Shown: positions 1 through 5,191, counted from the first letter of the stretch. The stretch is 5,697 nucleotides of DNA from Nitrospira sp. UBA6909 (GCA_002451055.1 DKBD01000238.1:1-5697); one strand, 5' to 3'. Numbers and translations: made by a program. Notes: generated by a model from the letters alone, not told the origin.

Positions 1-992
1 TCCATTGGCTCCTGCAACGTGATCAACGCGCCGCCTGCTTCCGCCGAGCGGTAACAGGCTTCGGCAATTTCCACGGCGCGGCATCCATCCTCTCCCGTAA
101 TCGGCATGGGCCCGCCCTGTTCAATCGCCTGTAGAAACGCAATGAGGGTGGCAAGGACCGTCTGAGATGGAGGAAACTCCATCTCTTCTCGCTCGTCCGT
201 CTGGCCGGCCCACCAAAATCGGCGATGGGGCCAATCGGCGCGAGCTCGCCCCCCCGATCCGATCCATTCCGCCACTCCGATTCGCTCCTCCGGCAGACGG
301 GCGATGTCGAGGATGCACGCCGTTCCCCCTCGCGTCGTCAGATGAGCGGACACGACTGTTTCCGGCGCAGTCGGGGGAAGCCGGTTCATGGTACACGAAA
401 CATCCCGCACCTCCTCTCCGGTCAGGAATCGAACCAGATCCAGCAGATGCACGCCGATTTCCAATAACGCGCCGCGCTTGCCGTACCCCTCGGCATGGCC
501 AGGTGCGGTCTCTCTCGTTTGGATATGGCTGGTTAAGAGCAGCCGCTCCGAGCACCCGATAGCTTCTCGGCGTTTCTGTATCGCCTGAATCGACGCATCG
601 AACCGCAGTGTTTGTGCCGTCATCAATGGAACACCGGCCTGTCGAGCCGCCGACACCATGGCCCGCGCCTCGGCCGCCGAGGCCGCCAAGGGCTTTTCAA
701 TCAACAGGGGCTTGCGCGCCTGGACCGCGAGCCGGCAAATTTCAGGGGAGAAGATCGGAGGAGTGACAACGATCACGGCCTCGACGGACGGATCCTCGAT
801 CAGCGAACGAGCTTGCCCATACACGGTGACTGATTCAGCGCCTTGAAGATCGAGACCCCGTTGGGGATGCTGCCGACAAACGGCTCTGAGTGAAGCGGCC
901 GGAAGATCCTCCAGAATGTGCCTGGCATAGCGCATCCCATGGCGTCCGACACCGATCAGCCCGACTCCGATAGGGGGCTTTTTCATCATCAT
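1..992 (-). CDS. Gfo/Idh/MocA-family NAD(P)-dependent oxidoreductase, C-terminus cut by window edge
   Basis: I translated this frame from the minus strand. It stays open from 992 to the left edge, giving about 330 residues, so probably only a short C-terminal tail is missing given the usual 320-360 aa. The N-terminal Rossmann fold starts at residue 8 with a dinucleotide-binding loop (GLIGVGRHG, residues 11-19). The family's EKP motif is at residues 99-101, Lys100 being the usual catalytic or cofactor-contacting lysine. A second signature, with Glu178, His182 and Asp185 in EIGVHLLDL, opens the C-terminal substrate domain. Family members oxidise or reduce sugars, inositols and similar polyols in the cytoplasm; the substrate cannot be read here. 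Three consecutive ATG codons (992, 989, 986) compete as start. A GGAG at 997-1000 sits 4, 7 or 10 nt upstream of them, which favours the ATG at 989. Family assignment is firm, substrate unknown. Confidence 0.93.
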   Translation of the reverse strand, partial: MMMKKPPIGVGLIGVGRHGMRYARHILEDLPAASLRAVCRQHPQRGLDLQGAESVTVYGQARSLIEDPSVEAVIVVTPPIFSPEICRLAVQARKPLLIEKPLAASAAEARAMVSAARQAGVPLMTAQTLRFDASIQAIQKRREAIGCSERLLLTSHIQTRETAPGHAEGYGKRGALLEIGVHLLDLVRFLTGEEVRDVSCTMNRLPPTAPETVVSAHLTTRGGTACILDIARLPEERIGVAEWIGSGGRARADWPHRRFWWAGQTDEREEMEFPPSQTVLATLIAFLQAIEQGGPMPITGEDGCRAVEIAEACYRSAEAGGALITLQEPM

Positions 993-1011
993 GAGACTCC
1001 GCAACGTATTC

Positions 1012-1040
1012 ACTCTAAAGCGAAGGAAGCCGCCGGTCAA
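1012..1040 (-). promoter_or_regulatory. sigma70-type promoter of the oxidoreductase gene
   Basis: On the minus strand, a -35 box TTGACC (1035-1040) and a -10 box TAGAGT (1012-1017) are separated by exactly 17 nt. Predicted transcription start is near 1005, giving a 5' leader of only about 13-16 nt that still includes the GGAG ribosome site at 997-1000. Hexamer match and spacing are seen directly; activity is inferred. Confidence 0.62.
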
Positions 1041-1054
1041 TGGAATGCATTGAC
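1036..1054. promoter_or_regulatory. Palindrome covering both divergent -35 boxes, candidate operator
   Basis: A perfect 7-bp inverted repeat, GTCAATG (1036-1042) and CATTGAC (1048-1054), has a 5-nt centre and contains the fully palindromic AATGCATT at 1044-1051. It overlaps the -35 boxes of both divergent promoters. Part of the symmetry is automatic because two TTGAC motifs face away from each other, but the symmetry extends beyond them. A protein bound here could control both genes; no regulator is visible in the window. Confidence 0.35.
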
Positions 1055-1079
1055 ATTCCCGCAAACGGCTCCCTATAGT
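1050..1079 (+). promoter_or_regulatory. Strong sigma70-type promoter of the hydrolase-like gene
   Basis: The -35 box is a perfect TTGACA (1050-1055) and the -10 box is TATAGT (1074-1079), with an 18-nt spacer. Initiation 6-9 nt after the -10 box falls at 1085-1088, on the ATG at 1087. There is no Shine-Dalgarno sequence before that ATG, which fits a leaderless transcript. The boxes are seen; the start point is inferred. Confidence 0.7.
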
Positions 1080-1086
1080 CATTTTC

Positions 1087-1887
1087 ATGACGAAAACACA
1101 GACCGCCCCGTTTACACTGCAACAAATCGGAACCGGGACCGCGCGGTTTCCCAGCGGAGTCCCCATTCCCACGCACACCGACCAAATGGTCGATCCTTAT
1201 TTCAGAACACGAATGCCGAAAGAACATCAGATTGACAGTCTGCTGTTCTGGCCGCAGGAACAGGGCGTGTATCCGAGCTTGGTCCTTCTCCACGATTGGT
1301 GGGGACTCACCGCACAAATCAAGGATATCGGCGCCCGCCTGGCCTGCGAAGGCTACATGGTCATCGTCCCCAACCTCTACGGCCGGCTGGGAGGGATGGT
1401 CACCGCCAACGACGAGGTCGCCTCGGCGCTGATGGACAAACAAACTGAGGCGCAGGTGCTGACGGACATCAATTCCTGCTGCGAATACCTCAACACACGC
1501 ACCATCGCCAAACGAAACATTCATGGCGTAGTCGGGTACGGCATGGGCGGTTCCTATGCCCTGCGCTTCGCCTGCCACCGCAAGCGGGTGCGCGCAGCCG
1601 TCTCATACTACGGCAAGATGATTCAGCCGCTGGAATTACTGAAGGACCTGTCATCGCCGGTGCTGTATCACCAGGCCGGCAAAAATTCATGGTCGACACC
1701 GGAAGAGATCGATGCCTTCCGCGCTGCCGCCGCAGAGCATGGGAAGCGGGCCGAGATCCATACGTATCACGACGCCCCTCATGCATTCTGCAATGACATG
1801 AAACCGGAGGCCTACAGAGCCGACGACGCGTCGCTGGCCTGGGAACGCACCGCCAACTTTCTTAAAAGCTGCTTCCAAGGCACATAA
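1087..1887 (+). CDS. Dienelactone hydrolase family protein with degenerate catalytic triad
   Basis: This 266-aa alpha/beta-hydrolase has a dienelactone-hydrolase (carboxymethylenebutenolidase-like) domain from about residue 46 to the end. Landmarks are the strand and loop LLHDWWGL (67-74), GYMVIVPNLYGR, the nucleophile elbow GYGMGG (150-155), SYYGK, and DAPHAF (229-234). In classical dienelactone hydrolase the triad is Cys-Asp-His. Here the elbow Cys is Gly152, the Asp position (after HQAGK) is Asn200, and only His232 remains. The Glu usually found in the HEWWG motif is Asp70. The protein may therefore be non-hydrolytic or use another mechanism. About 45 extra N-terminal residues precede the domain. 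No ribosome site lies before the ATG at 1087, but a near-consensus promoter points to it. It has no signal peptide, so it is probably cytoplasmic. The next gene starts 9 nt after its stop, suggesting one transcript. Confidence 0.9.
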   Translation: MTKTQTAPFTLQQIGTGTARFPSGVPIPTHTDQMVDPYFRTRMPKEHQIDSLLFWPQEQGVYPSLVLLHDWWGLTAQIKDIGARLACEGYMVIVPNLYGRLGGMVTANDEVASALMDKQTEAQVLTDINSCCEYLNTRTIAKRNIHGVVGYGMGGSYALRFACHRKRVRAAVSYYGKMIQPLELLKDLSSPVLYHQAGKNSWSTPEEIDAFRAAAAEHGKRAEIHTYHDAPHAFCNDMKPEAYRADDASLAWERTANFLKSCFQGT

Positions 1888-1896
1888 TCGGAAACG

Positions 1897-2925
1897 GTGC
1901 GCCTCTCACTATCGATATTGATCTTGAGAAGAATGATGGCGGCTGTGCAGTTTCGTAACCGTCTCACATGTCAAAGCGCCTGGATAATTGCCGCGGGAAT
2001 GATCGTCGGGGCGGCTGCGATTTTCTGTCCCGTCATGCCGGCGACGGCAACCCCTGCCGAACAAGTTTCGCCGGCGGTGCTGTTCGACGTGGTCGCGGGA
2101 AACACAGCCGAGCTCGCCGCAATCGATTCGAATGCCGCCGCCATCACATTGTTCACATCGGCCATCGGCCCCTCCCTCGGCTTGAAGGATGCGACCGGCA
2201 TACTGAGCGCCAAAGGCCTGTCGGCCCAGATGGTGAAGGAATTGGGCCTTGTCGAGTTGGCTCAGTCCGCCCATGAACTCATGGCGGCCCTGGCGGCATG
2301 GCAGCTGGCCGAGTCGGTCCATCGGACACAGACAGCGAATCCTCCCTCTGTGCTTCCAACGTTGCCTCCCCCGGCACGGCAAGAGTGGATGAACGGCGCA
2401 AGCCGCTTACTGAATCTGGGCGATTTTTTTCGGCTGATGGCGGACCAGCCTGTCCCTGATTCATCCTCATCTACGCCACAGACGCAACAACGCGAAATGC
2501 TCTTCGCTGCCCATCAGCTGGCCTTTGAGGCACAGCAACGGGCAATGGCCTCATGGTGGTCGCTCTACAACTGGAAGGAGCGTGTCCGACAAGCCAGAGG
2601 CCTCGCCCGCCTCTGCGGAACCTGGCAATGGACCTTGCACAACCATCAGAATCACCGGGAACAGAAGATGGTCATGCTGTTTCCTCCCCCAGGATACAGA
2701 CCGGACAACATTCCGCTACCAGCTGAAACCATCGTGCTCGGCGACAGTATTTACATTCGCTGGGAGCGCGGCGGGTACGTCGAGGAAGACAGCCTGCTGT
2801 TCGTCCAGGATGGGCACAAAAAGGACAGACAGAAAGACACGCTGAGAATCGAAGGGTCGTTTGTGAATAACACCGGAGGCTGGGGATCGATCGTCGGGAA
2901 ACGCACCGCCGATTGCCAATCATGA
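1897..2925 (+). CDS. Secreted protein of unknown function with a C-terminal GTW-type domain
   Basis: I do not recognise this protein. The longest reading starts at GTG 1897, 9 nt after the previous stop, and gives 342 aa. In-frame ATGs at 1933 and 1936 follow a purine-rich GAGAAG and may be the true start. A Sec-type signal is clear in either case: arginines, then a hydrophobic stretch at about residues 28-47 (numbered from GTG), with an Ala-Thr-Ala cleavage site near residue 51. The export destination is the periplasm or beyond. Residues about 55-235 are Ala/Leu/Gln-rich and probably helical, with a Pro-rich linker near 147-160. The last 100 residues start with GTWQW (241-245), read as a beta-rich domain (IVLGDSIYIRW, LRIEGSFVNN), and are bracketed by Cys240 and Cys340, a plausible disulfide. 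It probably shares the upstream gene's promoter. Coding status is convincing, function unknown. Confidence 0.8.
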   Translation: MRLSLSILILRRMMAAVQFRNRLTCQSAWIIAAGMIVGAAAIFCPVMPATATPAEQVSPAVLFDVVAGNTAELAAIDSNAAAITLFTSAIGPSLGLKDATGILSAKGLSAQMVKELGLVELAQSAHELMAALAAWQLAESVHRTQTANPPSVLPTLPPPARQEWMNGASRLLNLGDFFRLMADQPVPDSSSSTPQTQQREMLFAAHQLAFEAQQRAMASWWSLYNWKERVRQARGLARLCGTWQWTLHNHQNHREQKMVMLFPPPGYRPDNIPLPAETIVLGDSIYIRWERGGYVEEDSLLFVQDGHKKDRQKDTLRIEGSFVNNTGGWGSIVGKRTADCQS

Positions 2926-2935
2926 CCAATGGGGA

Positions 2936-2995
2936 AGGCTAAGGCCGAGGGAGGAGATCTCGACGCATTCTATTCTATTGGCTGGACCTTAGCCT
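2936..2995. repeat. 9-bp inverted repeat between convergent genes
   Basis: AGGCTAAGG (2936-2944) is perfectly complementary to CCTTAGCCT (2987-2995), with a 42-nt interior. The right arm reaches the last base of the DUF423 stop codon. There is no T-run beyond either arm, and the loop is longer than in a normal intrinsic terminator. It could still fold as a transcript-end structure for both converging genes. Confidence 0.35.
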
Positions 2996-3405
2996 CAACT
3001 TGAACCGCAGCCTTCTCTTTTTCCACCTTTCACGATCCGCCATCCGAAGAGGCCCCAGCCGATAATAAACGTCAATCCACCCAGCGGTGTGATCGGTCCC
3101 AGCCACTTCAGGCCAGCCAGTGTGATTCCATAGAGGCTGCCGCAAAACATCACCATCCCAGCAGCAAAGAACCATCCGGCGGTAGCCAGCCGCGAATCAT
3201 TGAATGCTCTTACCGCGATCCCGGCCAAAATCATCCCGAAAGCGTGGTACATCTGGTAGCGGGTACCAGTGTCGTAGGCGGCCAGTGCGGACGGCTCCAG
3301 TATGGTTTTGAGCATATGAGCGCCGAAGGCCCCAGCAGCAACCCCGACTCCCGCCAAGACACACCCAATCGCGATTAACCGCCGAGACGAAACCTCCACA
3401 TCCAT
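2995..3405 (-). CDS. DUF423 / YgdD-family (TMEM256-like) inner-membrane protein
   Basis: This 136-aa protein has the family's normal length and four predicted membrane helices (about 10-30, 52-68, 73-93, 101-122). Conserved family motifs are present in order: GAFGAHML (25-32), GTRYQMYHAFG (47-57), GMVMFCGSLYG (83-93) and WLGPITPLGG (101-110). The family is widespread in bacteria (Escherichia coli YgdD) with a eukaryotic relative, TMEM256; its molecular role is not established. The tail is short, basic and Gly/Ser-rich. The start is well supported: GAGGGG at 3414-3419 lies 8 nt upstream of the ATG at 3405. It converges on the secreted-protein gene to its left and is separated from the next minus-strand gene by 232 nt, so it is probably transcribed alone. 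Family assignment is very secure; function is not. Confidence 0.95.
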   Translation of the reverse strand: MDVEVSSRRLIAIGCVLAGVGVAAGAFGAHMLKTILEPSALAAYDTGTRYQMYHAFGMILAGIAVRAFNDSRLATAGWFFAAGMVMFCGSLYGITLAGLKWLGPITPLGGLTFIIGWGLFGWRIVKGGKREGCGSS

Positions 3406-3637
3406 GATCGTGTCCCCTCAAGTCGTCTTAATCGTTATCTGGATGAATAAACGGGGCATCATAACGCGATTGCAAGCCAAATCGCCATGCAGAGTGAGGG
3501 GCAAGTCTTGTTCTGTGCATCATATTGCGCACGGCATAAGCCCCCTTGGCTCACCAGCGCCGACTCGCACCTCTAGGTGCGCTCCATTCTCCAGCGCTTT
3601 ACAATTGCACCGCTCAGTGGCCCAGGGAACGAAATCA
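3406..3637. other. Intergenic region upstream of the DUF423 gene
   Basis: This 232-nt gap separates two minus-strand genes. It carries the DUF423 ribosome site (3414-3419). A TATGAT-like -10 box on the minus strand (3458-3463) lacks a good -35. A compact palindrome lies at 3566-3581: CGCACCT, CT, AGGTGCG, foldable as a 6-bp stem with a TCTA loop and no T-run on either side. A long plus-strand frame crosses the region but is not convincing as a gene. Confidence 0.5.
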
Positions 3638-4078
3638 TCACTCCTTGTCGCAAAGGAGTTCCCACAGAGCGTGATTGATGGTCTCTGGCTCGATCGACAA
3701 CCAGGCGTCTTTATCGACATACCCGTTGGACGCCGGGCCGGTTCCCATGTGGCCCAAGAACTCGGTGTACGAGAGCAATCGAGCGCGTTTGGCCTTACAG
3801 TCGATTTGCTTGTGGGTTGTCGTCGAGAAAAACCGATGGGGGGACATCATAAAGCGACCGAATCCGCCACTGCCCTGCATCAACTTATAGTCAGTCAATT
3901 GCCGGACCGTCACCGACTTCCCTTCTCTCCTGAGGGAGTCGGGATCGATATACACAGTCCGAAGTCCCGGATCGAAGTAGTCCTTCTCGATCACCTCCCA
4001 ACCGGCTGAGACCGGCCCATGACTCACCAGAACGAAGACGATAAAGGGGAAGAGTCGTACACCTAGACGTCGATGCAT
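3638..4078 (-). CDS. Surface-adhesin E-like secreted protein
   Basis: This 146-aa protein has a clear signal peptide: basic MHRRLGVR, a hydrophobic core at 9-18, and a Val-Ser-Ala site with predicted cleavage after residue 25. The mature part matches the pattern I know from surface-adhesin protein E-like families: a Trp near the start (27), VYIDPDSLRREG (42-53), VRQLTDYK (58-65), IDCKAKRARLLSYTEF (92-107), and a C-terminal INHALWELLC ending at Cys143. Cys94 and Cys143 may form a disulfide. In Haemophilus, protein E binds host matrix. In environmental bacteria such proteins are small exported proteins of unknown role, so no adhesin function should be assumed. The frame is open further upstream, but that extension lies inside the neighbouring gene. 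The ATG at 4078 is chosen because the signal peptide starts there, although its ribosome site is weak. It probably follows the zinc-ribbon gene (115 nt away) in one transcript. Confidence 0.82.
   Translation of the reverse strand: MHRRLGVRLFPFIVFVLVSHGPVSAGWEVIEKDYFDPGLRTVYIDPDSLRREGKSVTVRQLTDYKLMQGSGGFGRFMMSPHRFFSTTTHKQIDCKAKRARLLSYTEFLGHMGTGPASNGYVDKDAWLSIEPETINHALWELLCDKE
3640..3659 (-). terminator. Hairpin at the 3' end of the adhesin-E-like gene
   Basis: ACTCCTT (3640-3646) and AAGGAGT (3653-3659) form a perfect 7-bp stem with a 6-nt loop. It is encoded by the last codons of the gene and runs into its stop codon. Only a short, broken T tract (GATTTCGTT on the minus strand) follows, so termination activity is doubtful. 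Confidence 0.3.
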
Positions 4079-4193
4079 CCCATATATCCGCTGATTGCTG
4101 TTCAACCGGAGGCGACGATACAAGAAGGGAAGATACGTTCGACGCACGGCGCCGTCCACGCAGCCAAGCGGTGGACCAGAGGACGAGAAAAAC

Positions 4194-4577
4194 CTAACTC
4201 TCAAACACGTGGCCACACTTCCCACAGTGCAGCTTCGCCGCAATGGCATTCTTCCATTCTTCCACCTTCTGGGCATAACCTTTGTTCTTCCAGATCCCAT
4301 AGCCGACCCACACACCGAAGAAGGCAGCGGTAAAGAGGACATCGGCCAATGCCTTATCACCCTCCGACTCACCAGGAGCGCCGATGGTCATCATAAGCAC
4401 TAGATTGACCGGGATGGCGAGCAAAAATCCCTGAACGTACCCCCACGGCTGGCTCGGGGGATAGAACTGCTTAGCCAAAACACTGTCCCCCCCCCCTTTT
4501 GCTTCCTGCCGCAGGACTTCACTGAGTCGTCGTGGTTCGTCGGCATTGCATGAAGGACATGTAAACTCTGACGCCAT
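4194..4577 (-). CDS. Two-pass membrane protein with zinc-ribbon cysteine pairs at both ends
   Basis: This 127-aa protein begins with CPSC (Cys7, Cys10) and ends with CGKCGHVF (Cys118, Cys121). Between them lie two probable membrane helices, about 46-66 and 77-95. Two passes put both ends on the same side, so the four cysteines could close one zinc ribbon in the cytoplasm. I infer this topology from sequence only. The role is unknown; such short ribbons often mediate protein or nucleic-acid contact. The start is firm: GGAGGT at 4583-4588 lies 5 nt before the ATG at 4577. Codons 26-30 contain A4G10 in the coding strand (C10 at 4487-4496 on plus), a possible slippage site. Losing one G shifts into a frame ending at 4400-4402; gaining one G leads to a TAA within a few codons. 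The adhesin-E-like gene follows 115 nt downstream. Confidence 0.82.
   Translation of the reverse strand: MASEFTCPSCNADEPRRLSEVLRQEAKGGGDSVLAKQFYPPSQPWGYVQGFLLAIPVNLVLMMTIGAPGESEGDKALADVLFTAAFFGVWVGYGIWKNKGYAQKVEEWKNAIAAKLHCGKCGHVFES
4487..4496. repeat. Homopolymer of ten C (G10 in the coding strand)
   Basis: Ten consecutive C at 4487-4496, followed by four T, lie inside the zinc-ribbon membrane-protein gene and encode Gly-Gly-Gly after Lys27. Mononucleotide runs this long are prone to slipped-strand mispairing and to sequencing error. Confidence 0.9.
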
Positions 4578-4761
4578 GTGGCACCTCCCCGCAATGAAGA
4601 TTCACGGAAAACTCTCGATCAACACGGTTAATCATAGTACTTTTTCACGACCTATGCTAGACGGCACCGGTTGTTCTCGTATTCTCAAATTGAACTTCCA
4701 AATTCCTTGGTCCTTCCCATAGAATTACTCTCACCGCATCACCCGACGAAAGGAGAACCCG
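4578..4761. promoter_or_regulatory. Divergent intergenic region with weak promoter-like boxes
   Basis: This 184-nt AT-richer gap separates the minus-strand zinc-ribbon gene from the plus-strand small ORF, so it should hold promoters for both. On minus, TATGAT (4631-4636) is a good -10 box without a clear -35. On plus, TAGAAT (4720-4725) is the best -10, about 36 nt before the ATG, with only a poor -35 (TTCCAA, 4696-4701, 18-nt spacer). No operator-like palindrome stands out. Confidence is in the region's role rather than in either box. Confidence 0.35.
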
Positions 4762-4884
4762 ATGATACGCCTCGAGAAATCAAAGGAGCCTAAGCCCGGC
4801 GAGGATTGGGTCGAAGGGCTCGGCGCACACATCATGGTGCTCGTCCCGGACCAGGCCTCGCTCAAGAACATCTCCACCGACTGA
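4762..4884 (+). CDS. Small ORF of unknown function, stopped by an in-frame TGA
   Basis: This 40-codon ORF starts at ATG 4762 with AGGAG at 4751-4755, 6 nt upstream, as good a ribosome site as any in the window. The peptide begins MIRLEKSKEPKPGEDW and continues with a hydrophobic LGAHIMVLVP segment and DQASLKNISTD before TGA at 4882-4884. I do not recognise the family. Codon use, with mostly G or C in third positions, looks like real coding sequence. The reading frame continues past the TGA with equally protein-like sequence to 4968, so this is most likely the N-terminal 60% of an older 68-codon gene. The 57-aa ORF at 5018 follows in the same orientation and may share its transcript. No signal peptide is apparent. 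Confidence 0.55.
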   Translation: MIRLEKSKEPKPGEDWVEGLGAHIMVLVPDQASLKNISTD

Positions 4885-4968
4885 AAGAACGGGGGCCCCT
4901 GGATCATGTGGTCCGGAACACCCTATGCACACTTAATGATTCCCATCGACAGCTATCCGGCACAGTGA
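4885..4968 (+). pseudogene. In-frame continuation of the small ORF beyond the TGA
   Basis: Immediately after the TGA at 4882-4884 the same frame reads KNGGPWIMWSGTPYAHLM, then IPIDSYPAQ, and ends at TGA 4966-4968. It is rich in Trp, Pro and Tyr, with about 70% G or C in third positions, unlike random sequence. There is no new ribosome site at the break. The simplest reading is a single nonsense change, for example CGA (Arg) to TGA, leaving a disrupted gene. Readthrough or selenocysteine is possible but poorly supported: there is no neighbouring cysteine, and only a wobble-rich hairpin (4899-4916) lies downstream. A sequencing error is also possible. Confidence 0.5.
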
Positions 4969-4982
4969 ACCGGATCGATTTT
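4955..4982 (+). terminator. Weak intrinsic terminator candidate after the interrupted ORF
   Basis: ATCCGG (4955-4960) pairs with CCGGAT (4970-4975) across a 9-nt loop. Four T (4979-4982) follow three bases after the stem. The hairpin spans the TGA at 4966-4968. The stem is short and the T-run minimal, so the call is tentative; if real it would lower expression of the ORF at 5018. Confidence 0.25.
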
Positions 4983-5017
4983 GTCTGACCGGGAGAAAGA
5001 CAACGGCAGGTGACGGC

Positions 5018-5191
5018 ATGAGAATGTTTCAAGTGCGGCAAACCATTATATATGAACTCACGATGGCGGCAGGGACCGAACAGGAGGCCGTTCTGAAAGC
5101 CAAAGGCATCCCGCTGGCTCAGTGGACCGCTGAGCCAGCCGAGATCACGGCCGAGTTGGTGGATGAGACAGATGAAATAGACGAATACTGA
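5018..5191 (+). CDS. Small acidic protein of unknown function
   Basis: This 57-aa ORF starts at ATG 5018, preceded by AGGTGA at 5008-5013 (4 nt away; 10 nt from a second in-frame ATG at 5024, which is an equally good start). It begins MRMFQVRQTIIYELTMAAG, follows with EQEAVLKAKGI, and ends in a strongly acidic tail (ELVDETDEIDEY). The beta-strand, then an Ala/Glu helix, then an acidic end recalls small DpnD/PcfM-like proteins, where a strand is followed by an EEAL-type helix. I consider that only a loose resemblance. It is cytoplasmic by composition. It lies 49 nt after the end of the interrupted ORF in the same direction, so the two may form one small-protein operon. A perfect 10-bp inverted repeat sits inside its coding sequence. 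Confidence 0.6.
   Translation: MRMFQVRQTIIYELTMAAGTEQEAVLKAKGIPLAQWTAEPAEITAELVDETDEIDEY
5113..5139 (+). repeat. Perfect 10-bp inverted repeat inside the 57-aa ORF
   Basis: GCTGGCTCAG (5113-5122) and CTGAGCCAGC (5130-5139) are exact reverse complements around the 7-nt centre TGGACCG. The centre can add a G-U and a G-C pair. The RNA hairpin should be stable. No T-run follows, so it is not a normal terminator. Confidence 0.85.

Noticed and set aside
121..555. A 144-codon minus-strand open frame
   Set aside because: It is an alternative frame within the Gfo/Idh/MocA gene on the same strand; the composition is Arg/Gly/Ser-rich shadow sequence.
1015..1578. A 187-codon minus-strand open frame
   Set aside because: It is antisense to the hydrolase-like gene, whose family motifs are unambiguous, and its start lies inside that gene without a ribosome site.
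3404..4009. A 201-codon plus-strand open frame
   Set aside because: It is antisense to the well-supported adhesin-E-like gene, starts inside the DUF423 gene end, lacks a ribosome site and has no protein-like motifs.
4079..4372. N-terminal extension of the adhesin-E-like frame to an ATG at 4372
   Set aside because: The extension overlaps the zinc-ribbon gene in another frame and reads as low-quality Arg/Ser-rich sequence. A clear signal peptide begins at 4078.
4690..4695. TTGAAC as the -35 box for the small plus-strand ORF
   Set aside because: It is 24 nt from the best -10 box (TAGAAT, 4720-4725), outside the workable spacing range.
4882..4884. TGA as a selenocysteine codon
   Set aside because: It was not adopted as the main call. 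There is no Cys/Sec redox motif nearby and the downstream hairpin is short with wobble pairs. A simple nonsense change explains the data with fewer assumptions.
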